From: CAIWMF01 sp964402065
GTDB lineage: Bacteria; Verrucomicrobiota; Verrucomicrobiia; Chthoniobacterales; UBA6821
Length of the DNA: 64,000 bases
NCBI GenBank assembly: GCA_964402065.1
Contig: CAYOAN010000001.1
Span: 310,001-374,000, forward strand
Direction: 5' to 3'
Shown here: one piece after another, positions 41,711-50,191 of the stretch
How the letters are laid out: every line of letters starts with the position of its first letter
How positions within the stretch are numbered: the first letter of the stretch is position 1
Position numbers and translations under genes: made by a program
The notes under the pieces: model-generated
What the model was told of the DNA's origin: nothing
The model's database searches: none
What the model saw: only the letters and a program-made list of their open reading frames with translations

Positions 41711-42910
41711 GTGACAGCTCCATCACCACGTATCAACCTTCGTACTCCTGAAGTTATGCAGGAGGTTCAAGCAAAAGTAGAGCAGCATTATCAAAGTTCT
41801 CTTGTCGAAAAAATTCGTGCCGAGGGAGGATTTTTTAAACTTGGGAAAACAAATTTTTATTTAGCAAAGCAGTTTGGTTTTTGTTACGGAGTAGAACGAG
41901 CTATCGACCTAGCTTATGCAGCCAGAAAAGTTTTTCCGGAAGCCAGACTTTTTTTAGTTGGAGAGATTATTCATAATCCAGAAGTTAATGCTCAGATGGC
42001 AGCGCTCGGCATTAAGAATCTTTTTGCTCCGAATGATCCAACGCCCCTTGACTCATTGCAACCTGACGATGTTGTTATCTTTCCTGCATTTGGGGCTGAG
42101 ACAACAATGATTGAAAAAATCAAAGAGCGTGGTTGTCGTGTAGTGGATACAACGTGTGGTGATGTTATGAGTGTTTGGAAGCGCGTAAGACAAAATGCCG
42201 CAGAGCAAGTAACTTCAATTATTCATGGAAAAGCAGCGCATGAAGAGACCCGAGCAACGGCCTCTCGAGCCTTGGGAAAAGGAGGAGGGCACTATCTGAT
42301 TGTTTTTAATTTGGAAGAAACAGATGCTGTGTGTCGCTATATCGAACAAGGAGGAGATCGTGATCTTTTTTTAAAGAAATTTGGGGGAGTCGTCTCTCCT
42401 GGATTTGATCCTGATCTCCATCTTCAACGTATCGGAGTTGCGAATCAAACTACGATGCTCCGCGGAGAAACCGAAGAGGTGCAACGACGCTTGCGTGCGG
42501 CTATTCAAGAACGTGATGGAAATGATGCTGCTTTTCGTTTTTTTGATACCATTTGTGGAGCTACTCAAGAACGCCAAGATGCGCTTTTTCAGCTGCTGGA
42601 GCGCCCCCTTGATTTTCTTCTGGTGATTGGAGGTTATAATAGTTCCAACACTACTCACCTCGCAGAAATTGGAGAAAAAAAACTGCCGACATATTTTATT
42701 CGGAATCAAAGTTGCTTAGAAAGCCCGATGAGGCTTAGGCATTTTGATTTGCACCAACAAAAGGAAATCACTGTTGAAAAAAATTGGATTGTGAAATCAC
42801 TTGAAGAACCCCTGTCTGTCGGAATCACAGCTGGAGCCTCTTGCCCAAACAGTTTGATTGAGGAAGTGATTAAACGAGTATTAGAGTTAAGAGGAAATAG
42901 GGAGCCATAA
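41711..42910 (+). CDS. ispH: 4-hydroxy-3-methylbut-2-enyl diphosphate reductase IspH
   Basis: Last enzyme of the MEP pathway, a 4Fe-4S protein producing IPP and DMAPP, which lead to the undecaprenyl carrier for MraY and MurG. At 399 residues it is the long form rather than the ~315-residue E. coli type. The three cluster cysteines are visible in FGFCYGVERAID, VDTTCGDVMS and TICGATQERQ. SSNTTHLAEI and TAGASCPNSLIEEVI are further markers. The start is GTG 41711. The gene lies between the L,D-transpeptidase and nnr in a tightly packed run. Confidence 0.95.
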   Translation: MTAPSPRINLRTPEVMQEVQAKVEQHYQSSLVEKIRAEGGFFKLGKTNFYLAKQFGFCYGVERAIDLAYAARKVFPEARLFLVGEIIHNPEVNAQMAALGIKNLFAPNDPTPLDSLQPDDVVIFPAFGAETTMIEKIKERGCRVVDTTCGDVMSVWKRVRQNAAEQVTSIIHGKAAHEETRATASRALGKGGGHYLIVFNLEETDAVCRYIEQGGDRDLFLKKFGGVVSPGFDPDLHLQRIGVANQTTMLRGETEEVQRRLRAAIQERDGNDAAFRFFDTICGATQERQDALFQLLERPLDFLLVIGGYNSSNTTHLAEIGEKKLPTYFIRNQSCLESPMRLRHFDLHQQKEITVEKNWIVKSLEEPLSVGITAGASCPNSLIEEVIKRVLELRGNREP

Positions 42911-42919
42911 AAACGGAGA

Positions 42920-44416
42920 ATGATCACTCTTACCCCGCTTGAAGTTAACAGTATTGAGCAGGCTGCTTTTAAGTGCGGCATCAATGCTGCAGATTTGATG
43001 CAAAAAGCAGGACAAGGACTCGCTAACGTTGTTCAGCAATTTTTTCCTAGTCCTGGAAGGGCTCTCCTTTATTGTGGAAAAGGGAACAATGCTGGAGATG
43101 TTTTGGTAGCGGGGAGGTTCCTTGCAAAGGCCGGTTGGAGCATTGCTGTACGTGCCGCTTTTTCTGGAGACGAAATGAGTGCATTAGCTAGTGGGCAACT
43201 GCAATGCCTTAAACAAGAAGCTCTTTTTTTTGGTGCTGATGATGTTCAAGATAAAAAGCAACCGCTGATTTTGCTTGATGGTCTTTTAGGCATTGGAGGG
43301 CAAGGAGAGCCGCACGGGAAAATTGCTACCTTAATTGAAGAACTCAATGAACGCCGACGGATGGAAGGTGCTTTTGTAGTAGCTGCCGATCTTCCTTCGG
43401 GGCTAGATGGAGCCACGGGAATACCGGCCAAATCATGTGTAGAGGCTGATATAACAGTGGCTATTGCTTATGCAAAGACAGGACTTGTTGCTGATACCGC
43501 TACTCATTATGTGGGGCGCCTGGCAGTTGTTCCCCTTCCTGAATTAGCTGCCTTCTTTCAAATAACAAAGGGATCAGAGGCTTTGGTAATAGGCTCTGAG
43601 TGTTTCAGAGGAGTTCTTCCTAACCGCTCTTTTGATGTTCATAAGGGAATGTTTGGCCGTGTTGGTATCATTGCAGGATCGCGTGGTTATTTAGGAGCTG
43701 CACGACTAGCTTCTATTGCAGCGCTCCATGCAGGAGCTGGGTTAGTGACGCTTTATGCGTTGCCTGAAACCTACGAGCTTCAGGCAACATCTCTCTTGCC
43801 TGAGGTGATGGTAAAACCGATTGAGTCTTATTTAGAAATTCTTTCTGAACCACTTGATGCCTTGGCTGTGGGGCCTGGATTAGGAAAGAGGCACCATGAG
43901 CAAATTTTAAGTCTCCTGGAAAAAGCTTCCATTCCTTGCGTTGTTGATGCTGATGCTCTCAATATTTTAGCTTCAGCAATGCCACGACTCTTAAACGCGC
44001 AGGGGCCACGTTTGTTAACACCTCATCCTGGTGAAATGGAACGACTCTTTCCACGGCAAGAGCGGACACGTGCTGCATGGGCTACTGATTTTGTAACACA
44101 GTATCCAGCAACCTTGTTGCTTAAAGGAGCTCGGACGATTATTGCTGAACAAAATAAGTCGCTTGCTTATAACACCACAGGCAATCCTGGGATGGCTAGT
44201 GGTGGTATGGGAGATGTTTTGACGGGGGTGGTGACCGCATTTCTTGCCGCTAAGCATGAATTGAGAGAGGGAGCAATGCTGGGATCTTGGCTCTGTGGGC
44301 ATGCTGCTGAGTGCGCTATTTTTGAAGGGACAGCTTCCCAAGAGTCGCTTGTTGCAAGTGATGTCGTTAACAACTTGGGAAGGGCGATGCGAGATTTAAG
44401 AGCAGGAGTTTTTTAA
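42920..44416 (+). CDS. nnr: Bifunctional NAD(P)HX epimerase/dehydratase
   Basis: Repairs hydrated NADH and NADPH. Residues ~1-210 form the epimerase domain (LMQKAGQGLANVVQ, YCGKGNNAGDVLVAGRFL, DGLLGIGGQGEP, ADLPSGLDGATG). Residues ~225-498 form the ADP/ATP-dependent dehydratase domain (HKGMFGRVGIIAGSRGYLGAA, AVGPGLG, VDADALNIL, LTPHPGEMERL and GNPGMASGGMGDVLTG). The 498-residue length matches the fused form. The start is ATG 42920, six bases after a GGAG ribosome site. Its last four bases overlap the end of the convergent histidine kinase gene. Confidence 0.93.
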   Translation: MITLTPLEVNSIEQAAFKCGINAADLMQKAGQGLANVVQQFFPSPGRALLYCGKGNNAGDVLVAGRFLAKAGWSIAVRAAFSGDEMSALASGQLQCLKQEALFFGADDVQDKKQPLILLDGLLGIGGQGEPHGKIATLIEELNERRRMEGAFVVAADLPSGLDGATGIPAKSCVEADITVAIAYAKTGLVADTATHYVGRLAVVPLPELAAFFQITKGSEALVIGSECFRGVLPNRSFDVHKGMFGRVGIIAGSRGYLGAARLASIAALHAGAGLVTLYALPETYELQATSLLPEVMVKPIESYLEILSEPLDALAVGPGLGKRHHEQILSLLEKASIPCVVDADALNILASAMPRLLNAQGPRLLTPHPGEMERLFPRQERTRAAWATDFVTQYPATLLLKGARTIIAEQNKSLAYNTTGNPGMASGGMGDVLTGVVTAFLAAKHELREGAMLGSWLCGHAAECAIFEGTASQESLVASDVVNNLGRAMRDLRAGVF

Positions 44417-45591
44417 TTTTTTTCTCTTTCTTCTCGTGCTGGCAAAAAGCGAACATGCCGATCTGGACGTGGTAAGCGAATTGTGAAAACGAGACCTTTT
44501 CCTTCGGCGCTTTCTAGCATGATTTCTCCACCATGTGCTCGTACGACTCGCTGAACGACAAGGAGACCAAGGCCATTACCATCGGTTTTTGTGGTAAAGT
44601 AAGGTTGGAAAATTTTATCAAGCTGTTCAATAGAAATGCCGCCACCAGTGTCCCCAATACTGACCCAAAGATGAGTTTCATCAGATCCCGTAACAACTCG
44701 CAACGTTCCATTTCCTTTCATTGCCTGAAAGCTATTGCGAATAATGTTGTAGAGGGCTTGTTTAAACTGATCACGATCCAAGGAAAGTGGTGGAAGGTTT
44801 TTTGCTAACGCTAATTCTAAAGAGATGTTGCGATTTTCAATTTCTTGTTTCAAAAAAGAGAGTACTTCTAAAATCACATTATTGAGTTCCTCGCTCTTCA
44901 ATTGAAGAGGCAGTGGACGCATCGCTTTTAAAAATTGAGTAATGATTTGATCTAGGCGTGTAACTTCATTAGCAGCAATAGAGAGAGAGCCTTGAAGCTC
45001 TTCACGCTGTTCTTGAGGAAGCTTTGCCAAGCGCCTCTCTAGTAGTTGCAAGTGGATTGCTAATGAATTCAAAGGATTGCCAATTTCATGAGCAACTTCA
45101 GAAGCCAGTAGTGTTGCCACTTCGGAGCGCTCAGTAGCAAGGGCTTCTTCGGTCTGACGTCGTGTGCTCGTGATGTCTCGTAAGATAATAGCTCGACCAA
45201 CTAAGGTTTTGACGCCATGTTCACTTTCCTCGCTCATGAGGGGCGCAACATAAAAATTTAAAAATCGATGTTCTGGATAAAAAACTTCGAGATCACGACT
45301 CGTTACCTCATTAGCTTGTGTGATAAATTCGGCCGAGAGGCCAGGAACAATTTCTGATAAAACTTTTCCAATATTTTCAGGGCCATGAAGGCCAAAAAGT
45401 TCACAGGCAGCTCGATTCAGATAAATAATATTTCCTTGAGGATTCGTGACAATGACTCCTTCAAGAAGAGAATTAAAAATCGTTTCTAAAAAGCCACGAT
45501 CTCGCGCAAGGTCTTGCAGATACTGCCCAATTTCATGAGGTGGAACGAGACGAATGCGTTCAATTAATTTGTCTAAAAATCCCTGTTTCAT
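44413..45591 (-). CDS. Cytoplasmic PAS-domain sensor histidine kinase, NtrB-like
   Basis: A 392-residue kinase without membrane segments. The PAS domain (SLLEGVIVTNPQGNIIYLNRAACELFG) is followed by a linker. The H-box EVAHEIGNPLNSLAIHLQLL (phospho-accepting His) and the ATPase domain follow, with N-box QALYNIIRNSFQAM, G1 GDTGGGIS, F-box IFQPYFTTK and G2 GNGLGLLVVQR. I start it at ATG 45591 (MKQGFLDKL). An earlier ATG at 45702 would add 37 residues translated from a MITE-like element. No response regulator lies nearby, so it is an orphan kinase; its partner and signal are unknown. Confidence 0.88.
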   Translation of the reverse strand: MKQGFLDKLIERIRLVPPHEIGQYLQDLARDRGFLETIFNSLLEGVIVTNPQGNIIYLNRAACELFGLHGPENIGKVLSEIVPGLSAEFITQANEVTSRDLEVFYPEHRFLNFYVAPLMSEESEHGVKTLVGRAIILRDITSTRRQTEEALATERSEVATLLASEVAHEIGNPLNSLAIHLQLLERRLAKLPQEQREELQGSLSIAANEVTRLDQIITQFLKAMRPLPLQLKSEELNNVILEVLSFLKQEIENRNISLELALAKNLPPLSLDRDQFKQALYNIIRNSFQAMKGNGTLRVVTGSDETHLWVSIGDTGGGISIEQLDKIFQPYFTTKTDGNGLGLLVVQRVVRAHGGEIMLESAEGKGLVFTIRLPRPDRHVRFLPAREEREKN

Positions 45592-45626
45592 AGATGCTAT
45601 TTTAAAATCTACTGAAATAACGTGCA

Positions 45627-45762
45627 GAGCGTTTTCAAAAATTCTATAGCTGCGTATTGCGGCGTCACTCTGGTGCTCAAGCCTCGAGGATGAGATGGAC
45701 ACTGCGTTTTTGCATTCCTCGTTCCTGTCACTACATCGGGTATAATATTTTTTAAAATGCTT
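45627..45762. mobile_element. MITE-like element, family B, copy 2
   Basis: A 136-bp copy with ends GAGCGTTTTCAAAAATTCTA and, reversed, AAGCATTTTAAAAAATATTA. TA follows the right end, but CA precedes the left, so the target duplication is no longer intact. It lies between the histidine kinase and pepF and may carry or disturb their promoter. It also creates the artificial extended start of the kinase frame. Confidence 0.75.
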
Positions 45763-45828
45763 TAGCGCCCATTTCAGTGATATTGAAACAAACGCTCAAT
45801 GTTATAATCACTCTTTCTTCTAGAGTTT

Positions 45829-47625
45829 TTAATTTAAAAGTTCTTCGAGCTCTTGGACACGTCGCTCAAACAGATCAAGCGTGGTATCTACAGGTTCTGA
45901 AGTTTTCATGTCAACTCCCGCTGTTTTTAAAGTTTCAATAGGAAAGTGACTGCCGCCACTTCGTAAGAAATTAAGATAGCGTTCATGGTTTCCTGTTTCT
46001 AAAACTTGGGTTGCTAGAGTTACGGCTGCTGAAATGCCGGTAGCATATTGATAAACATAAAAAGCATTGTAAAAATGCGGAATGCGGAGACACTCAAGCT
46101 CTAAGACCTCATCAATAACAACGCCAGAACCAAAATAATCATTCAGCAAGGCACGATAGGTTTTTCTAAAAAAATCGAGGGTAAGAGCCTCCCCTGCTTC
46201 TTCAGCAGCATGGGTGATTTTTTCAAACTCGGCGAACATGGTTTGACGGAAAAGAGTGCCTCGAAGATCGTCAATTTGACGGTTGATGATGTAGGCGCGC
46301 ATTCTAGGATCGTCATTTACTTTGAGCAAATGTTCAGTCAGCAACACTTCATTAAAAGTAGAAGCAACTTCTGCTAAAAAAATAGGATAGTGGTAGTTTT
46401 GAAATGGTTGTGAGTTCCGTGCATACCAAGTGTGCATGGAGTGTCCAGCTTCATGAGTTAAGGTGTAGATATCAGCAAAAACATCAGCTTTATAATTCAT
46501 CAAGATGTAAGGAGGGGCTTCGTAGCCACCAGCTGAAAATGCGCCGCTTCGCTTTCCTTTATTTTCATAACGATCGCACCAACGTTCTTGCTGTAGTCCC
46601 TTAGCTAATGTTTGTACGTATTCATGACCAAGAGGATGAAGAGAGGTCAGGATTTTTTCCATAGCCTCATCAAAAGAAACATGGCTTTGCACTGAAGCAA
46701 CGAGGGGGGCGTAAGTGTCGTAGATATGGAGGTCAGGAAGTTCAAAAACTCGTCGACGTAATTCGTAATATCGGAATAGAACATCACGACGGGAACGAAC
46801 AGAAGTGATTAAATTATCATAGACAGAAACAGGAACATCATCGTCAAAAAGTGCTTCTTCTAGCGCTGAAGGGTAGTTGCGAGCACGTGCATGAAAAACA
46901 TCTCCTTTAATTGAGTTAGCGAGTGAGCTGGAAAGGGTGTAGCGATGATCAGAAAACTCTTGATAAAACTTATCAAACGCTTCTTGGCGCAGACGTCGAT
47001 CAGGACTTTGTAAAAAAGAACTAAAACTACTTTGTGTTAACGTGATTTCTCTACCTTGATGATCACATATGCTTCCAAAAGTCATATCGACATCAGTGAG
47101 TTGAGAAAAAGTTTCGCCATGACCCTCAATCGTAGCAGCACATAAGGCCATAAGACGTTCTTCACGATCGCTCAGAATATGATTGCGCTGGCGACGCAAG
47201 CGTTCGAGCGAGACAGTCCAATCTTGTAGCAAAGGATCTGCGAGGAAGTGTGCAAATGTTTTATCATCGATGGCTTGAATTTCGGGAGCGATGAAAGAGG
47301 AGGTTTCTTCAATTTTAGTAATCAATGATTGAAAACGTCCTTCTCGCTCTAGTGAAGCAGCATTACTACTATCTTCGGAGAGGCGCAGACTAGCATATTG
47401 AGAAAGCCGCTCAATGAGTTGATGACATTTTTTTTGAAATTCTAAGAGGTGACAAAGTTCTTGAGCCGATGTTCCAAGCTGACCTCGAAACTCAAGCAAA
47501 GTGGGATAAAGAGTCGCAAGTTTTTGGAAGGAATCTTCCCAAGCTTGATCATTTGAAAAAAGTAAAGTCAGGTCCCAAGTATCAGTAAGAGGAACTTCGT
47601 GACGGAGGCGTAGAGTAGAAGACAT
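45829..47625 (-). CDS. pepF: Oligoendopeptidase F (M3 metallopeptidase)
   Basis: A cytoplasmic zinc peptidase that cuts short peptides. The 598 residues are the usual length. The zinc site is THEAGHSMHTW (HExxH), with the downstream acid in FLAEVASTFNEVLLTEHLL. QYASLRLSEDSSN, KRSGAFSAGGYEAPPYILMNY and FYVYQYATGISAAVTLA are family hallmarks. ATG 47625 (MSSTLRLRHEVPLTDTWDL) is preferred to a TTG 45 bases upstream. The gene is divergent from the SopB-like gene, with 59 bases between the starts, so the two promoters share a short region. Confidence 0.93.
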   Translation of the reverse strand: MSSTLRLRHEVPLTDTWDLTLLFSNDQAWEDSFQKLATLYPTLLEFRGQLGTSAQELCHLLEFQKKCHQLIERLSQYASLRLSEDSSNAASLEREGRFQSLITKIEETSSFIAPEIQAIDDKTFAHFLADPLLQDWTVSLERLRRQRNHILSDREERLMALCAATIEGHGETFSQLTDVDMTFGSICDHQGREITLTQSSFSSFLQSPDRRLRQEAFDKFYQEFSDHRYTLSSSLANSIKGDVFHARARNYPSALEEALFDDDVPVSVYDNLITSVRSRRDVLFRYYELRRRVFELPDLHIYDTYAPLVASVQSHVSFDEAMEKILTSLHPLGHEYVQTLAKGLQQERWCDRYENKGKRSGAFSAGGYEAPPYILMNYKADVFADIYTLTHEAGHSMHTWYARNSQPFQNYHYPIFLAEVASTFNEVLLTEHLLKVNDDPRMRAYIINRQIDDLRGTLFRQTMFAEFEKITHAAEEAGEALTLDFFRKTYRALLNDYFGSGVVIDEVLELECLRIPHFYNAFYVYQYATGISAAVTLATQVLETGNHERYLNFLRSGGSHFPIETLKTAGVDMKTSEPVDTTLDLFERRVQELEELLN

Positions 47626-47684
47626 AGTCTGCAGGCTAGCATAAGTTTTATTGAAAAGGAAGAGCCGCAAGATAGCATCGAAGG

Positions 47685-49883
47685 ATGGATGTCCACTTTT
47701 CCTCTCAGCTATCCCAAGTGATTGAAGATCGTATTAAACAGCGCGATATCCCTGAGACAAGAGAGGCCCTTCACGTAGGATCTTTTTTGGGTAAAGCCGT
47801 TGTGAAAGTCGATTCTATGCGAAACCGGGCGTTTTCTAATGCCTCAACTCAACCGATGTCACAAACAGCATCTCATGCGAGTTTAGAGGATGACGTTTCT
47901 GTTAATAATGAAGAATGGGACTCTACAATTTGGACCGAAGTTGACGATGCTCCCTGGATTAAAGTTCAGCAGAATGCAGAAAAAATTCTCCAAGAATCAC
48001 AACCATTATTAAAACAGGTGGTCTTTCATCCTCAAGCAGTACAAAAGTTACAAACGAAGATTCAGCGACAGCAAGAGATCGTGAAAGAGATGCTGGAAAC
48101 TGCGTCTCAAGCCGCTTGTCCTGAAGGGGAAGAATTAATTTTGCTTTCCAATGTACAAAACCAACTTCGAGAGCTGAACGATCGTCTTGTTATAAAGGGA
48201 AAAATGCTTTCCCAATATTTAGAAGGTGATCCTTTTAATAATAAGCATGTTCTTTATCCTAGAAGAGTTTATGCAGAGGCAGCAAAATTAATTTTTGAAA
48301 AGCAACTTTTGAATCTTCCTGAGGCTAAATGTGAAGAGTTAAGAATTATTTTTGATGAATGGTATCAAAATGAAGTAAGTCGCTATGAAGATGCTGAGGT
48401 AGCAATTCGTTCGCGGTCCTCAGAATTTTACCTTAGTAACGAAAATCGAGAGAACCCGTTGAGAAAATATAATGCTGAGCGCGCGACTAAAATTCTGAAT
48501 AAGATTTTTTTAAAACCAACTTCTATATTAGAGGTTGAACAGGCCGCAGGTAAGGTGATCAATGAACATCTTGATTGGAAGATGACGCAACGAGATATGA
48601 TTTTTTCATTGAGAGGTCAAATAGGAGTCTATACCCAAATATCAACACCACTTAGCGAAAGCGCAACAGCGGTAGGTGTCCACTTACAAGTTCAAGGAGT
48701 CCATGGAATAACTCCATTTGTCCGGGATGATGGGCGTGCTCCAATTAATGCCAGGATGACACAACTTTTTAAGGTAGAAGAAAAGAATCATTCTCTCTCT
48801 GGAGAAAGTCCTCAAAAAACCCTTCTGCACGAGCGACAACAACATGGCATTAATGATCATTTTTTAATTCAAGATCCCAAAAAGCGACATGATGCAAATG
48901 TTGCTTCTATGCGGCAACTCGTTCAAAGTGCTGCTGAAACGGATGCTGATTTTATCCGAGACGCTATTAAGCATGCTGATGAACAGCATCAAATTTTTTA
49001 TATTAACACCAACCTCACCACTCCTACATGGACTCCAAGAGGAAATAAAAATAATGAAGAGGCCTATTCGAGGCATCAAGGCAATGCCATGAGAGCCATC
49101 GAAAATGAAGGACGAGTCCAAACATTTTCTGTATTGAATCCCGATGCCCCTGAGCAAAGAGTTAATATTGATGTTGAGGTTATTTGTATCGATTTTCGTT
49201 TTCCTGTGAATTATGCAATTAGCGATATTAGCGAAGATCAGCGAGCTTTAGATCCAGGCATGCTGTTTGCATGGCCTCAGTTAAGAGCGCATAATGAAAA
49301 AGAGTTAAGAAAGTTTTTTGGTCGATTAGATACTTCTGCTCCTATTACAGGGCTGCTCGAAGAAACCTTTAATAAGCTATGTAAGAAAGCAGAAGAAGAT
49401 CCTCATAGTGATGCAGAGATGCTGAAAAACCAAGTGCAGCAGCAAGTAGAACATCTTCGCAAGATGTTTCAAACTGACGCATATCAGAGAGCAAATGGGG
49501 ATCGCTTTAAAATGCCGAGACACATTGATCTTCTTGTAAATGTCTTTCGTCGAGCTTCAGAGCTTGTTAATAATCACAAAATTCGCATTGTTAATGCAGG
49601 AGGTTGTTTGAGTGGCAAAGATCGTGAAGGCGTTGCCAATGCTGAAAGTGAAGCAGCGACTATCATTCAAGATCTTGGTGGAACTGTTAATCCAGGACAA
49701 GGGGGACGTTCTGACGAAGAAGCACAGGCAATCTATGATCACTGCATGACTGGTGTTGTTTATAATACGCGACAAGTGACTGGCATTGGTGGTAGCAAAA
49801 ATGTCAAAGAAATTGCCAATCAAATGAGGGATCTTGACGCGATGGTCTACGCACAAGGGGGATCTCAGTTTGTTGCAACATAG
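47685..49883 (+). CDS. SopB/IpgD-like phosphoinositide phosphatase, putative effector
   Basis: A 732-residue protein with no signal peptide. Its C-terminal third carries motifs of the SopB/IpgD and inositol-4-phosphatase group. The CX5R loop GGCLSGKDREG has C641 as candidate nucleophile and R647. About 150 residues earlier is DFRFPVNYAI, matching the NFxVNxxA motif of SopB. After the loop, YNTRQVTGIGGSKN resembles the family's NTGxxGYK region. SopB/IpgD are type III secreted effectors that remodel host phosphoinositides. The N-terminal ~300 residues are helical and polar, like secretion and chaperone regions. Secretion and substrate are inferred; no secretion genes or chaperone flank it. Confidence 0.6.
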   Translation: MDVHFSSQLSQVIEDRIKQRDIPETREALHVGSFLGKAVVKVDSMRNRAFSNASTQPMSQTASHASLEDDVSVNNEEWDSTIWTEVDDAPWIKVQQNAEKILQESQPLLKQVVFHPQAVQKLQTKIQRQQEIVKEMLETASQAACPEGEELILLSNVQNQLRELNDRLVIKGKMLSQYLEGDPFNNKHVLYPRRVYAEAAKLIFEKQLLNLPEAKCEELRIIFDEWYQNEVSRYEDAEVAIRSRSSEFYLSNENRENPLRKYNAERATKILNKIFLKPTSILEVEQAAGKVINEHLDWKMTQRDMIFSLRGQIGVYTQISTPLSESATAVGVHLQVQGVHGITPFVRDDGRAPINARMTQLFKVEEKNHSLSGESPQKTLLHERQQHGINDHFLIQDPKKRHDANVASMRQLVQSAAETDADFIRDAIKHADEQHQIFYINTNLTTPTWTPRGNKNNEEAYSRHQGNAMRAIENEGRVQTFSVLNPDAPEQRVNIDVEVICIDFRFPVNYAISDISEDQRALDPGMLFAWPQLRAHNEKELRKFFGRLDTSAPITGLLEETFNKLCKKAEEDPHSDAEMLKNQVQQQVEHLRKMFQTDAYQRANGDRFKMPRHIDLLVNVFRRASELVNNHKIRIVNAGGCLSGKDREGVANAESEAATIIQDLGGTVNPGQGGRSDEEAQAIYDHCMTGVVYNTRQVTGIGGSKNVKEIANQMRDLDAMVYAQGGSQFVAT

Positions 49884-49928
49884 AAGACGGGGGGAGATGG
49901 TTACTGAATAAAAAAGGTGCAACGGGTG

Positions 49929-50089
49929 CTATACAGTCAAATTACTTAGAAGTGACAATAAATGGACTAGGAAAAAGCAGCCTTCTCATCCCATCATGTT
50001 ATCGTTTAGCTAGCGCTCAGTCTTCGGCCTTGCCTTCTCTAAAAAGCGCTGCGTTCTTTCCTGTGATTTCTAAGTAGTTTGACTATATC
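49929..50089. mobile_element. MITE-like element related to family A, distinct ends
   Basis: 161 bp with imperfect 28-29-base terminal inverted repeats. The left end begins CTATACAGTCAAATTACTTA and the right end reversed GATATAGTCAAACTACTTA. Its inner part (GTTATCGTT, TAGCG, TCTTCGGCCTTG) resembles the family A core at 12371-12410, while the ends differ. It fills most of the gap 49884-50191, in which no gene is seen. Confidence 0.6.
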
Positions 50090-50191
50090 AGAAAAAATAA
50101 ATGTAACATGATCGTGAGGTATCTTAATGTGTTCGGGGTTCCAGCGCTAGAGCGCATTAAGTCAAGCTGTACCACCTCAGCTCCCCTTTGC

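Noticed and set aside
45592..45702. N-terminal extension of the histidine kinase from ATG 45702
   Set aside because: The added 37 codons are translated largely from the family B repeat element; ATG 45591 gives a normal kinase start.
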